A DNA stretch of 14,197 nucleotides from an uncultured Collinsella sp. (lineage in GTDB: Bacteria; Actinomycetota; Coriobacteriia; Coriobacteriales; Coriobacteriaceae), in assembly GCA_937896835.1 (NCBI GenBank), contig CALBOJ010000048.1, positions 1 through 14,197 of the forward strand, read 5' to 3'. How positions within the stretch are numbered: the first letter of the stretch is position 1; each line of letters begins with the position of its first letter. The position numbers and the translations under genes are program-made. The notes under the pieces were generated by a model. The model saw only the letters and a program-made list of their open reading frames with translations, was not told the DNA's origin and made no database searches. Of the stretch, positions 1-6,028 are shown piece after piece.

Positions 1-3
1 CTC

Positions 4-828
4 ATGAAGAACACTCAGCTGCTGCTGATCAACGATATGTGCGGCTACGGCAAGGTCGCGCTCTCGGCCATGCTGCCGGTACTGTCGCACATGGGCTATC
101 GCATCCACAACCTGCCGACGGCGCTCGTTTCCGATACGCTCAACTATCCCAAGTTCTACATTCACGACACCACGGAGTACGTGCGCCAGAGCCTCGCTAT
201 CTGGGAGGAGCTCGGCTTTGAATTTGATGCTATCTCGACCGGCTTTATCGTGACCGAGGAGGAGACGCGCATCATCTCGGACTTTTGCCACCGCCGCGCT
301 CAAAAGGGCACCAGGGTGTTCGTCGATCCCATCATGGGCGATAACGGCAAGCTCTATGCCGGCGTGCCCGAGTCGACCATCGGACTCATGCGCAGCTTGG
401 TCGAGTGCGCCGACTACGCGGTGCCCAACTATACCGAGGCGTGCCTGCTCACCGATACGCCTATCGCCGAAGAGATTACGGCCGATGAGGCCCGCACGCT
501 CGTGGACGCCATGCTCGCGTTGGGCACCAAGTCGGTTGTCATTACGAGTGCGAAGGTCGATGGGGCGAGTGCCGTCATCGGCTACGACCATGTGGCGGGG
601 GAATACTTTGAGATTCCGTTTGAGCTGATCCCGGTGTACTTCCCGGGTACGGGCGATACGTTCTCGGCCGTGCTCATGGGCCGCGTGATGAACGGTTGGA
701 GCCTCCAGCGTGCCACGGCCGATGCCATGCGTGTGGTGGCCGAGCTTATCGAGCGCAATGCCGACCAAGAGGACAAGTCGGCTGGCCTTCCCATCGAGGC
801 CTGCCTGGATGTGATTGACCATGAGTAA
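4..828 (+). CDS. pdxY: Pyridoxamine/pyridoxal kinase (PdxY/PdxK-like, ribokinase fold)
   Basis: The 274-residue product is a PfkB/ribokinase-fold kinase that phosphorylates pyridoxamine, pyridoxal or pyridoxine with ATP in the cytoplasmic B6 salvage pathway. Visible signatures are DPIMGDNGKLY at residues 108-118, typical of the PdxK/PdxY group, PNYTEA at 141-146, and the anion-hole and catalytic-base motif PGTGDTFSA starting at residue 214, with Asp218 as the expected general base. The length is normal for the family (about 275-290). The ATG lies three bases into the window, so the ribosome binding site and promoter are not visible. The stop overlaps the start of the next gene by 8 bases, which suggests translational coupling. 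The exact vitamer preference cannot be read from sequence. Confidence 0.93.
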   Translation: MKNTQLLLINDMCGYGKVALSAMLPVLSHMGYRIHNLPTALVSDTLNYPKFYIHDTTEYVRQSLAIWEELGFEFDAISTGFIVTEEETRIISDFCHRRAQKGTRVFVDPIMGDNGKLYAGVPESTIGLMRSLVECADYAVPNYTEACLLTDTPIAEEITADEARTLVDAMLALGTKSVVITSAKVDGASAVIGYDHVAGEYFEIPFELIPVYFPGTGDTFSAVLMGRVMNGWSLQRATADAMRVVAELIERNADQEDKSAGLPIEACLDVIDHE

Positions 829-1150
829 CGCTGACGAGGGCGGCGCCAAGCCTGCAGGCGAGAGCAAGCCGCTCGGCGCGCCGCGTGGCAAGCGTCCGCG
901 TATCCGCATTAGCTGCGTGGACCAGTTGGGAACGTGCCGCTGCCATCATGGTCACAAGCCAGGCGATGTCTTTGACTTTGACCGAGACCGCGGCAAGATG
1001 TGCGCTATGGCCTGCCATGTGGGCTTTCCTTACATTGACATCTTGCGTTACGGCGGAACCGTGCCCGGCAACGAGCCCGGCACGGCAAAGTTCTGCTGCC
1101 CCGAGGTCGATACATTGAACGTCTGGCTCGCCGAGATCGTCGACGAGTAG
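821..1150 (+). CDS. Small Cys-rich TIGR04076 family protein
   Basis: This encodes a 109-residue protein with seven cysteines (32, 39, 41, 61, 65, 92, 93). The pattern Cys-x-Cys-His-x-Gly-His-Lys-x-Gly-Asp-x-Phe, then a Cys-Ala-x-x-Cys stretch, Phe-Pro-Tyr-Ile-x-x-Leu-Arg-Tyr-Gly-Gly and a late Cys-Cys-Pro matches the TIGR04076 family of uncharacterised anaerobe proteins as I remember it. The first 28 or so residues are Lys/Arg/Gly/Pro-rich and look disordered. The ATG at 821 overlaps the end of the kinase gene by 8 bases. A TTG two codons upstream (815) is possible but less likely. Function is unknown; the cysteines could bind a metal or take part in redox chemistry. Co-transcription with the B6 kinase is likely from the overlap, but a shared pathway is not established. 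Confidence 0.8.
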   Translation: MSNADEGGAKPAGESKPLGAPRGKRPRIRISCVDQLGTCRCHHGHKPGDVFDFDRDRGKMCAMACHVGFPYIDILRYGGTVPGNEPGTAKFCCPEVDTLNVWLAEIVDE

Positions 1151-1246
1151 TCGAGCGAGGATTTTCTCCCGCCGAGATAATGAGCGTGGATTTTTCCCGT
1201 TTTGGACGCAATTTCGCGCTCAAAGTGGGAGAAAATCCACGCTCGA
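1151..1246. repeat. Inverted-repeat element with two direct and one inverted arm copies
   Basis: A motif of about 20 bases occurs at 1151-1170, again one base shorter at 1181-1198, and in inverted orientation at 1227-1246. The first and the inverted copy agree at 19 of 20 positions. The second and the inverted copy form a hairpin of about 17-18 bp with a 28-base loop (1199-1226) that is itself partly self-complementary. The element lies between convergent genes (TIGR04076 gene and phosphatase gene), so it could end transcription in both directions. It has no clean U-run, so a dispersed repeat is equally likely. Confidence 0.65.
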
Positions 1247-1329
1247 TTTGTATATGGGAATCCCGATCTCGTTTATGCCCGTGCTTAGGCGTTATCGTCG
1301 TTGTCCTGCGTGCGAGTAAGGTCAAATTT

Positions 1330-1378
1330 CTGCATTTCATTCGATTTGTGGCTCTAAAAACTCTGCATTTCATCGATT
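1330..1378. repeat. Short direct repeat next to the phosphatase stop codon
   Basis: The 16-17-base word beginning CTGCATTTCAT occurs at 1330-1346 and, with one base deleted, at 1363-1378. The second copy overlaps the stop codon of the minus-strand phosphatase gene. This is what the sequence shows; function is unknown. Together with the hairpin element at 1151-1246 it is all I see in this intergenic stretch, apart from ordinary sequence at 1247-1329. Confidence 0.45.
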
Positions 1379-1823
1379 ACAGCTGCTCGAGCATAGCGGT
1401 GCAACCGGCGAGCACGTCGCGGTAGGTGGCATCGAAGTTGCCGGTGTACCAGGGATCGGCCACGTCGCCGGGGCGCTCGGTCCAATCGAGCAAGCGCGTA
1501 ATCTTGCCGTCGGGGTCGTCGTCAAAGATGCGACGCAGACCGCGCGCGTTCTCAGCATCCATATAGACAATGCGATCCCAGTTGCCATACTCCGCGCGCC
1601 GCACCTGACGTGCGCGATGTGCGACGACGGGAATCCTGACTTCGCGCAGCTTGGCGACCGTGCCATGATGCGGCGGGTTGCCGATCTCTTCGGTTGAGGT
1701 TGCTGCAGAATCGATGACAAACTCGCCCGCGCGTCCAGCGCGGCGCGCTAGCTCGGTAAACACGGACTCAGCCATCGTCGAGCGACAGATATTTCCACAG
1801 CAGATAAAAAGAATGCGTTGCAT
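1377..1823 (-). CDS. Low-molecular-weight protein-tyrosine phosphatase
   Basis: The 148-residue protein is a cytoplasmic cysteine-dependent phosphatase that removes phosphate from tyrosine residues, or from arginine in some bacterial members. The N-terminal P-loop Cys-x-Gly-Asn-Ile-Cys-Arg-Ser is complete: nucleophile Cys8, Arg14 and Ser15. The C-terminal Asp-Pro-Trp-Tyr at 123-126 supplies the general acid Asp123. Length fits the family (about 150). An AGAAAGGA ribosome binding site lies just upstream of the ATG. The gene follows the minus-strand ATPase gene by 33 bases and may share its transcript. No partner tyrosine kinase is in the window, so the target is unknown. Confidence 0.93.
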   Translation of the reverse strand: MQRILFICCGNICRSTMAESVFTELARRAGRAGEFVIDSAATSTEEIGNPPHHGTVAKLREVRIPVVAHRARQVRRAEYGNWDRIVYMDAENARGLRRIFDDDPDGKITRLLDWTERPGDVADPWYTGNFDATYRDVLAGCTAMLEQL

Positions 1824-1856
1824 GAGCGGTTTCCTTTCTGGGCGGTCGCGCGGGGC

Positions 1857-3227
1857 TTACAGGCTGCCCTTGAGACAGTTTGCTCCGATAAAACCCGCTG
1901 CGTACAAGGGGAGGTGGCGCAGCTCGCGCCCGTCATCAGTTTCGCTGCGGGCAAAATTGTTCTCGGACAAAATGTAGGCATATGGCGACCGGGCTTTGTC
2001 CATAAACGACCCGAGGGTTCTTGCGCGCACGTTGCGTGCGGACTTTACCTCGACGGGCACAATTTCCATACGGTCGGTCTGAAGTAGAAAATCGAGCTCA
2101 CCGCTCGTCTTCCAAGACGACGGCGGCACCCAATAGTACGTCCGCAAACCATTGCTCGAAAATGCCTGCATGACCGAGTTTTCGGCCAGGGCACCTCGAA
2201 AGTCGGAAGACAGTGCTATGGCGGAATCCTCTTTGAGGTCGAGCCAGAGCCGCGGGTTGATACCGAGTTTGTAGAACATGAGGCCCGTATCGAGAAGATA
2301 GACCTTAAAGAAACTTCCGTCTTCGTCGTCGAAGGGAACGAGGGGAGGTTCGATGCCTTCGGTCAGGTTGTTGACCGATATGATGGCGGCGCCTTCGAGC
2401 CAGTCGAGCGGCTCGATAAGCTTGGCGCGACGGCCTCCGCGTTCGACCTCGGAGTACTTGAATTTCTTTGTGGACGATCTCAGCAACTGGGACGGAATGG
2501 AGCGCCATACCTTGCGCGCCGCCACGCCACTGATCCCGTTTTCGGGGTCGGTCATATCGGCGGTGTAGGTCTCGTCGATTTCGCGCTGCTCGACGCGCGC
2601 GTCTTCGATGGATAACGTCTTGCGATATGCGTTGACGGCGGCGGGCATGCCGCCCACGACCTGGTATCGATGAAACAGGCTGAGCGCGGCTTGGTGCGCG
2701 GCGTAAGCATCGAGCGTGCCGGCGTGGGTACGAACAGCATCGGCCATCTGCTCCTCATCGAGCGCCCAGAGAAACTCCTCGAACGACATGGGATGCATGG
2801 TCTCTTGACGAACGCCGCTGGGAAAAGGCAACTTGCGCTTGCGCGTGGCGACACCGAGTTGGCTGCCGGTCGCGCATATGCGCCAGCCCGAACCCGAGAA
2901 AAAGCGAAGCGAGTTGAGCGCCCGTTCGCAGAGCTGCACCTCGTCAAACAGGATGAAGGCGGTTTCCTTGCGAATGGGGGTGCGTTTATAGTCTGAAATT
3001 CGCGCCACGATGGTGTCAACGTCGTCGGTGGGACAGTCGAACAGCGGAGCAATCAGTTCAAGATCGGTCTGAAAGTCGAGTTTGACAAACGCATCGCCGG
3101 CGATTCGCCTGCCGATTTCCTCGGCAGCGTACGTTTTGCCTACGCGTCGCGCACCACGGATGAGGAGGGGGCGTGAGGCGTCCTTTGTCGCCCATGATTC
3201 GATAACGGATTCGATTGATCTGCGCAT
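1857..3227 (-). CDS. AAA-type ATPase with C-terminal DUF4143 domain (first of two)
   Basis: The 456-residue protein has an N-terminal AAA_14-type P-loop domain: Walker A GARRVGKT at 25-32, Walker B FILFDE ending at Asp95/Glu96, and a sensor-like ATGSQLG around 119-125. The C-terminal half is DUF4143, with conserved LLDTGL (311-316), Glu349 and a PD-(D/E)XK-like set Glu-Leu-Asp (377-379) plus Glu-Val-Lys (393-395). All nuclease-type residues appear intact, so DNA cleavage or binding is possible but unproven. The family is widespread in anaerobes, often in variable copy number, and its role is not established. The ATG follows a GGAAAGGTGG ribosome binding site. Three tandem palindromes (3241-3339) end 13 bases before the start codon. 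This protein belongs to a different subfamily from the ATPase at 10945. Confidence 0.9.
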   Translation of the reverse strand: MRRSIESVIESWATKDASRPLLIRGARRVGKTYAAEEIGRRIAGDAFVKLDFQTDLELIAPLFDCPTDDVDTIVARISDYKRTPIRKETAFILFDEVQLCERALNSLRFFSGSGWRICATGSQLGVATRKRKLPFPSGVRQETMHPMSFEEFLWALDEEQMADAVRTHAGTLDAYAAHQAALSLFHRYQVVGGMPAAVNAYRKTLSIEDARVEQREIDETYTADMTDPENGISGVAARKVWRSIPSQLLRSSTKKFKYSEVERGGRRAKLIEPLDWLEGAAIISVNNLTEGIEPPLVPFDDEDGSFFKVYLLDTGLMFYKLGINPRLWLDLKEDSAIALSSDFRGALAENSVMQAFSSNGLRTYYWVPPSSWKTSGELDFLLQTDRMEIVPVEVKSARNVRARTLGSFMDKARSPYAYILSENNFARSETDDGRELRHLPLYAAGFIGANCLKGSL

Positions 3228-3240
3228 GGGGCCACCTTTC

Positions 3241-3339
3241 CGATTTCGTGTACTTCAGATACATAGTTTAGTACGATTTCGTGTACTTAAAATACACGAA
3301 ATCGTAGAAAAGCGTGTATCTGAAATACACGAAATTGCA
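3241..3339. promoter_or_regulatory. Three tandem 33-base palindromic units upstream of the ATPase gene
   Basis: The stretch divides exactly into three 33-base units: 3241-3273, 3274-3306 and 3307-3339. Each contains GTGTA, seven bases, then TACAY, with centres at 3256, 3289 and 3322. The middle unit is the most symmetric, with perfect 14-bp arms (3272-3285 and 3293-3306) around a 7-base loop. The spacing is close to three helical turns, so bound dimers would sit on one face of the DNA. The position directly before the ribosome binding site suggests operators or a leader-RNA structure controlling the ATPase gene. The binding protein is unknown; the ATPase itself is one candidate. Confidence 0.75.
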
Positions 3340-3422
3340 CTGCCGGAGCTTGCAGGCGGATAAACACTACTAGTATGGGACGGTTTTCACTGGTTGCTCG
3401 CCACCTTGGGCTGTGTTCGTCC

Positions 3423-4676
3423 CTATGCCTGCATCCGGGGCTGTGCTGATTGACGACGGCGCTCCCAGCGGGCGAGCTTGATCGTCACTAGCGCAAGCGC
3501 CCAGGCTACGAGCGAGAACGCAGCGCCCACGGCACCCACGTACGCAATGCCAATTCCGTTTACCACGGCGCCGCCCACTGCGGTGCCAAACGAGATACCG
3601 ACGTTAAACGCCATGGGCTCAACCGAACTCGCGAGCACCATCGATTTGGGATGGCGGCTGCGTGCCACGTCCATAAAGTGCGTGATGCACGACACCGAGA
3701 ACAGGTACATGAGCAGTGCCAAGCTAAAAACAAAGACCAGCGCGAGCGGCATGGTGCCGCCCACAGCAAACAGCCCGAGTAACGCCGCGGCCTGCAGCAC
3801 AAACGTCACAAGCAGCGCCTTCATGCCAAAGCGCGCATCGATCCATCCGCCCAGGATGTTCGAGATCAGGCAGAACACGCCGTAGGCCATAAGCGTGGTG
3901 CTCGCCTGAACGGTGCCCATACCCAGCACCTGCTCAAGATAAGGCGTCACGTAGCCGTAGAACACATAGACCGAGCCTACGCCAAACAAAAAGATGAGCA
4001 TGCCGGTGATGATGCTCGGCTCGCGCAGCAGACCCGCCTGCTCGCGAAAGGTGGCAGGCTCATCGGTTTGCCCAGCGCGCGGCATAAACGCCACGAGCGC
4101 TCCGCAGATCAGAACGGCAAAGGTCAGCGTGCCGTACATGGCCACGTGCCAGTCGAGCGTGTCGGCCACGAACTTGCCGATCGAGGTCACAAAGACCATT
4201 GCCACGGAAAACGCACCATATACCACCGAGATGGCAAGCGAGGTTTGCTGTGGGGACAGCAGCTCGGGGATGTACGTCACACCCACGGCGAGCAGTGCGC
4301 CCGAGACGGAGCCCAGGACAATGCGCGAGATAAACAGCACCTGGAAGTTGGGCGCCAACGCCATGACCAGGTTGCCGAGCACAAAAACGATGCTGTAGCA
4401 CACGAGCAGCTGGTAGCGGCGGAATCGCCCCGTGCTGAGCGCGAGCACCGGCGTGGCGATGGCGTAGACGAGCGCGAACACGCTGATGAGCTGGCCCGCA
4501 GTGGCAAGTGATACGCCGAGTTCCGTCGCCAAGTCACTTTCGATGCCGATGACCACGAATTCTGAGCAGCCGAGCGAGAATCCCAACAGCACGAGCAGCG
4601 CCAGGCAGAGCTTGGTGCGCGCGGGGGAGAGCGCGGCGGCGGTTGACTTACTTTTAGACGTGGTTGCGGCGGTCAA
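3423..4676 (-). CDS. MFS transporter, DHA1 drug/sugar efflux type
   Basis: The protein is a predicted 12-helix inner-membrane secondary transporter of about 417 residues. It begins near a typical DHA1 TM1 (SEFVVIGIESDLA, then VSLATAGQLISVFALVYAIA), resembling AraJ/YdhP-like exporters that move small organic compounds or drugs by proton antiport. The reading frame is open back to 4856, but that extension overlaps the divergent gene's leader and is not membrane-like. I chose the TTG at 4676 because GGAG lies eight bases before it; a GTG at 4685 is the alternative. It is transcribed divergently from the LpdD-Nudix gene, so it could share control with the aromatic-acid cassette, but nothing in its sequence fixes the substrate. 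Confidence 0.87.
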   Translation of the reverse strand: MTAATTSKSKSTAAALSPARTKLCLALLVLLGFSLGCSEFVVIGIESDLATELGVSLATAGQLISVFALVYAIATPVLALSTGRFRRYQLLVCYSIVFVLGNLVMALAPNFQVLFISRIVLGSVSGALLAVGVTYIPELLSPQQTSLAISVVYGAFSVAMVFVTSIGKFVADTLDWHVAMYGTLTFAVLICGALVAFMPRAGQTDEPATFREQAGLLREPSIITGMLIFLFGVGSVYVFYGYVTPYLEQVLGMGTVQASTTLMAYGVFCLISNILGGWIDARFGMKALLVTFVLQAAALLGLFAVGGTMPLALVFVFSLALLMYLFSVSCITHFMDVARSRHPKSMVLASSVEPMAFNVGISFGTAVGGAVVNGIGIAYVGAVGAAFSLVAWALALVTIKLARWERRRQSAQPRMQA

Positions 4677-4706
4677 GGTTGTCACTCCAATGTCGCATGA
4701 ATAAGC

Positions 4707-4719
4707 GGGATTCAATCCC
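4707..4719. promoter_or_regulatory. 13-base perfect palindrome in the divergent intergenic region
   Basis: GGGATT-C-AATCCC is perfectly symmetric and lies about 30 bases upstream of the MFS start and about 40 bases upstream of the candidate -35 of the divergent gene. It may be an operator for the MFS gene. A short chance palindrome cannot be excluded. Confidence 0.3.
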
Positions 4720-4756
4720 TGCAACTCTAACAGAATGTGCCAGGTGCCTGCCCCCT

Positions 4757-4785
4757 TTGTCGCAGGCTGTGCTTGCCTGTATAGT
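4757..4785 (+). promoter_or_regulatory. Candidate sigma70-type promoter of the LpdD-Nudix gene
   Basis: TTGTCG (4757-4762) and TATAGT (4780-4785) are separated by exactly 17 bases and precede the start codon by a leader of about 45 bases. The -10 matches the consensus at five of six positions. An alternative MerR-style reading of the same region uses TTGCCT (4773-4778) and GAAAAT (4798-4803) with a long 19-base spacer that would hold the dyad at 4777-4795. Confidence 0.5.
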
Positions 4786-4795
4786 CGCAATACAG
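4777..4795. promoter_or_regulatory. Dyad operator candidate, copy 1 (before LpdD-Nudix gene)
   Basis: CTGTATAGTCGCAATACAG is a 19-base dyad with 8-base arms matching at 7 of 8 positions around three central bases; one further flanking base pair also matches. It overlaps the candidate -10. It matches the dyad at 5918-5936 closely, and the flanks GCTTG-x-CTGTAT are shared in the same orientation. The expected binder is the cassette's regulator, possibly the MerR-type protein at 9822; this link is inferred. Confidence 0.55.
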
Positions 4796-4837
4796 GTGAA
4801 AATGGTCTCAGGTACATTGCGGGCGACAGGAGATCCC

Positions 4838-5785
4838 ATGGGTATGCACACGACAAAGGTTGCAGCAGGCGAGGGCAAGTTTGCGCTCGAGGCCCAGTTG
4901 ACGGTGACGCCGCGAGGCATGGCGGTGTACGCCTGCTCGCCGGAGTTCGCGCACCTGGGCGCCACGGCGCAGGCCATTCCGCGTCCCGAGCCCGGCCGCA
5001 CGGCGACAGTGAGCATCCTGGCTGTTCCGTGCCATCGAGACGAAATTCCGGCGCACGATATCGCGGCGGCGCTGGCCACGCGCTTTGGCGTGCCGGTCGT
5101 TGCGAGCACGGGCTTTCATGTTGAACAGGCGAGCGGGGGCGACCTGCAGCGCGTGCTCGACACCACCAAGGAGCTCATCGCCGCGCTCGAGGAGGCCGCA
5201 GCCCGCATTCTGCGCGCCGGCTGGGATGAGGGCGGCGCGGGCGCCGAGGTCGTGGCGGTCAATGCCGCGACCGGCGAGACGCTTGGCCCCGTCGACCGCA
5301 TCGATGCCCATGCCGGTGAGGGCATTCTGCATCAGGCATTTCTGACGCTTCTGGTCGAGGGCCGGGGCGAAGACGCACGCCTGCTGCTCTGTCGTCGCAG
5401 TCCGCTCAAACGCCTGTGGGGCGGGGTGCTGGCCGATAGCTGTGCCGGCCATCCGCTCCCCGGGGAGGACGTTGTCGCCGCGACGGCGCGCCGCATCAAC
5501 GAAGAGCTCGGCATCACGCGCGATCCCGATCAGCTCAAGTACCTCGGACACGTGGTGTACCGCGAGGACCACGGCGACGGCCGCTGCGAGTGCGAGTGGT
5601 GCGAGGTGTTCGCAGCCCATGTTGAGCCGGGCGAGCTGCACATCAACCAAGAGGAGATCTCGGAGGTACGACGCGTGACCCCATCCGAGCTCGGCGGCTA
5701 CCTGCAGGGTCGCCCCGAGCAGCTGGCACCCTGGCTCCGCGAGGCCCTCAGCGACCCATCCATCCGTGCTGCCCTCGCAATGTGA
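4838..5785 (+). CDS. Fusion of an LpdD-like domain with an IDI-type Nudix domain
   Basis: The 315-residue protein has two parts. Residues about 10-125 resemble the LpdD prFMN-chaperone family found beside UbiX/UbiD: ATVSIL at 56-61, CHRDE at 65-69 and TGFHVEQAS at 91-99, recognised by eye. Residues about 135-315 are a type-1 isopentenyl-diphosphate isomerase-like Nudix domain. The metal ligands align with E. coli IDI: His158, His165, His205, Glu251 and Glu253, and Trp299 matches Trp161. However, the position of catalytic Cys67 is Ala203, with a Cys one residue earlier (SCAGHP). The Nudix box G204-x5-E210-x7-R-R-I-N-E-E-L-G-I carries a Glu pair rather than the Tyr-Glu of E. coli IDI. This may make it a DMAPP-to-DMAP pyrophosphohydrolase feeding UbiX rather than an isomerase. 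AGGAGA at 4828-4833 supports the ATG at 4838; an ATG at 4844 is also possible. Fusion and family are fairly sure; activity is inferred. Confidence 0.8.
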   Translation: MGMHTTKVAAGEGKFALEAQLTVTPRGMAVYACSPEFAHLGATAQAIPRPEPGRTATVSILAVPCHRDEIPAHDIAAALATRFGVPVVASTGFHVEQASGGDLQRVLDTTKELIAALEEAAARILRAGWDEGGAGAEVVAVNAATGETLGPVDRIDAHAGEGILHQAFLTLLVEGRGEDARLLLCRRSPLKRLWGGVLADSCAGHPLPGEDVVAATARRINEELGITRDPDQLKYLGHVVYREDHGDGRCECEWCEVFAAHVEPGELHINQEEISEVRRVTPSELGGYLQGRPEQLAPWLREALSDPSIRAALAM

Positions 5786-5809
5786 AAAAAGACAGTCCCT
5801 TTGGCACAT
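5781..5809. repeat. 29-base palindromic repeat, copy 1 (degenerate)
   Basis: This is a 29-base dyad with the central AGTCCCTTT shared with the copies at 10759-10787 and 12270-12298. It overlaps the last bases and stop codon of the LpdD-Nudix gene and is the least symmetric of the three copies. All three sit immediately downstream of a coding region. Confidence 0.55.
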
Positions 5810-5811
5810 CC

Positions 5812-5880
5812 AAACCGTCACAACATTCGATGAAAATCTCGAAAACGAGGAAAAGCGTCGAATGTTGTGACGGTTTTTGT
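5812..5880 (+). terminator. Long hairpin with U-run after the LpdD-Nudix gene
   Basis: Perfect 19-bp arms (5812-5830 and 5858-5876) enclose a 27-base loop containing a small nested hairpin, CTCG-AAAA-CGAG (5838-5849). A T-run (TTTTTG) at the arm end makes it a plausible intrinsic terminator. The architecture, about 18-bp arms with a 27-base loop, also matches other repeats in this window (1182-1245 and 10690-10752), so it may be a repeat recruited as a terminator. Confidence 0.6.
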
Positions 5881-5917
5881 CTAGGGGATCGCTTCTCATC
5901 CAAAAAATCCCGCTTGA

Positions 5918-5936
5918 CTGTATTGCAACAACACAG
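5918..5936. promoter_or_regulatory. Dyad operator candidate, copy 2 (before permease gene)
   Basis: CTGTATTGCAACAACACAG has 8-base arms matching at 7 of 8 positions around CAA. Compared with the reverse complement of the dyad at 4777-4795, it agrees at 16 of 19 positions. It overlaps a good -35-like TTGACT (5914-5919), but no convincing -10 follows at 17-19 bases. It is probably a binding site for the same regulator as copy 1. Confidence 0.5.
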
Positions 5937-5946
5937 CGCAACGTAA

Positions 5947-5975
5947 GGGGCGTCCGATAACGGGCGCCCCTTTTT
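5947..5975 (+). terminator. Strong intrinsic terminator ahead of the permease gene
   Basis: GGGGCGTCCG, loop ATAA, CGGGCGCCCC, then TTTTT forms a 10-bp stem with one G-U pair. It lies downstream of the dyad at 5918-5936 and 53 bases before the permease start. It could simply end the upstream transcript, or act as an attenuator in the permease leader. No clear promoter is seen between it and the permease ATG. Confidence 0.75.
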
Positions 5976-6028
5976 AAGCGGCAACGTGGCTGCGAATCCG
6001 GAGCGCCCCCAACAAGAAAGGTGGGGAG

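Noticed and set aside
1180..1425. Small plus-strand open frame between the TIGR04076 gene and the phosphatase
   Set aside because: It runs through the inverted-repeat element and the phosphatase 3' end and has no ribosome binding site or recognisable domain.
3241..3339. CRISPR array reading of the 33-base repeats
   Set aside because: The units are contiguous without unique spacers and each is itself palindromic; no cas genes are nearby.
4664..4837. In-frame N-terminal extension of the LpdD-Nudix gene
   Set aside because: It covers the divergent promoter region and dyad, has no ribosome binding site at its start, and the AGGAGA before 4838 explains the start better.
4677..4856. In-frame 60-codon extension of the MFS gene
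   Set aside because: It overlaps the divergent gene's leader and start and is not hydrophobic; GGAG before the TTG at 4676 fits a start just ahead of the first membrane segment.
4838..5785. Calling this gene simply idi (isopentenyl-diphosphate isomerase)
   Set aside because: The catalytic Cys position is Ala and there is an extra N-terminal domain, so the plain name would assert an activity the sequence does not support.
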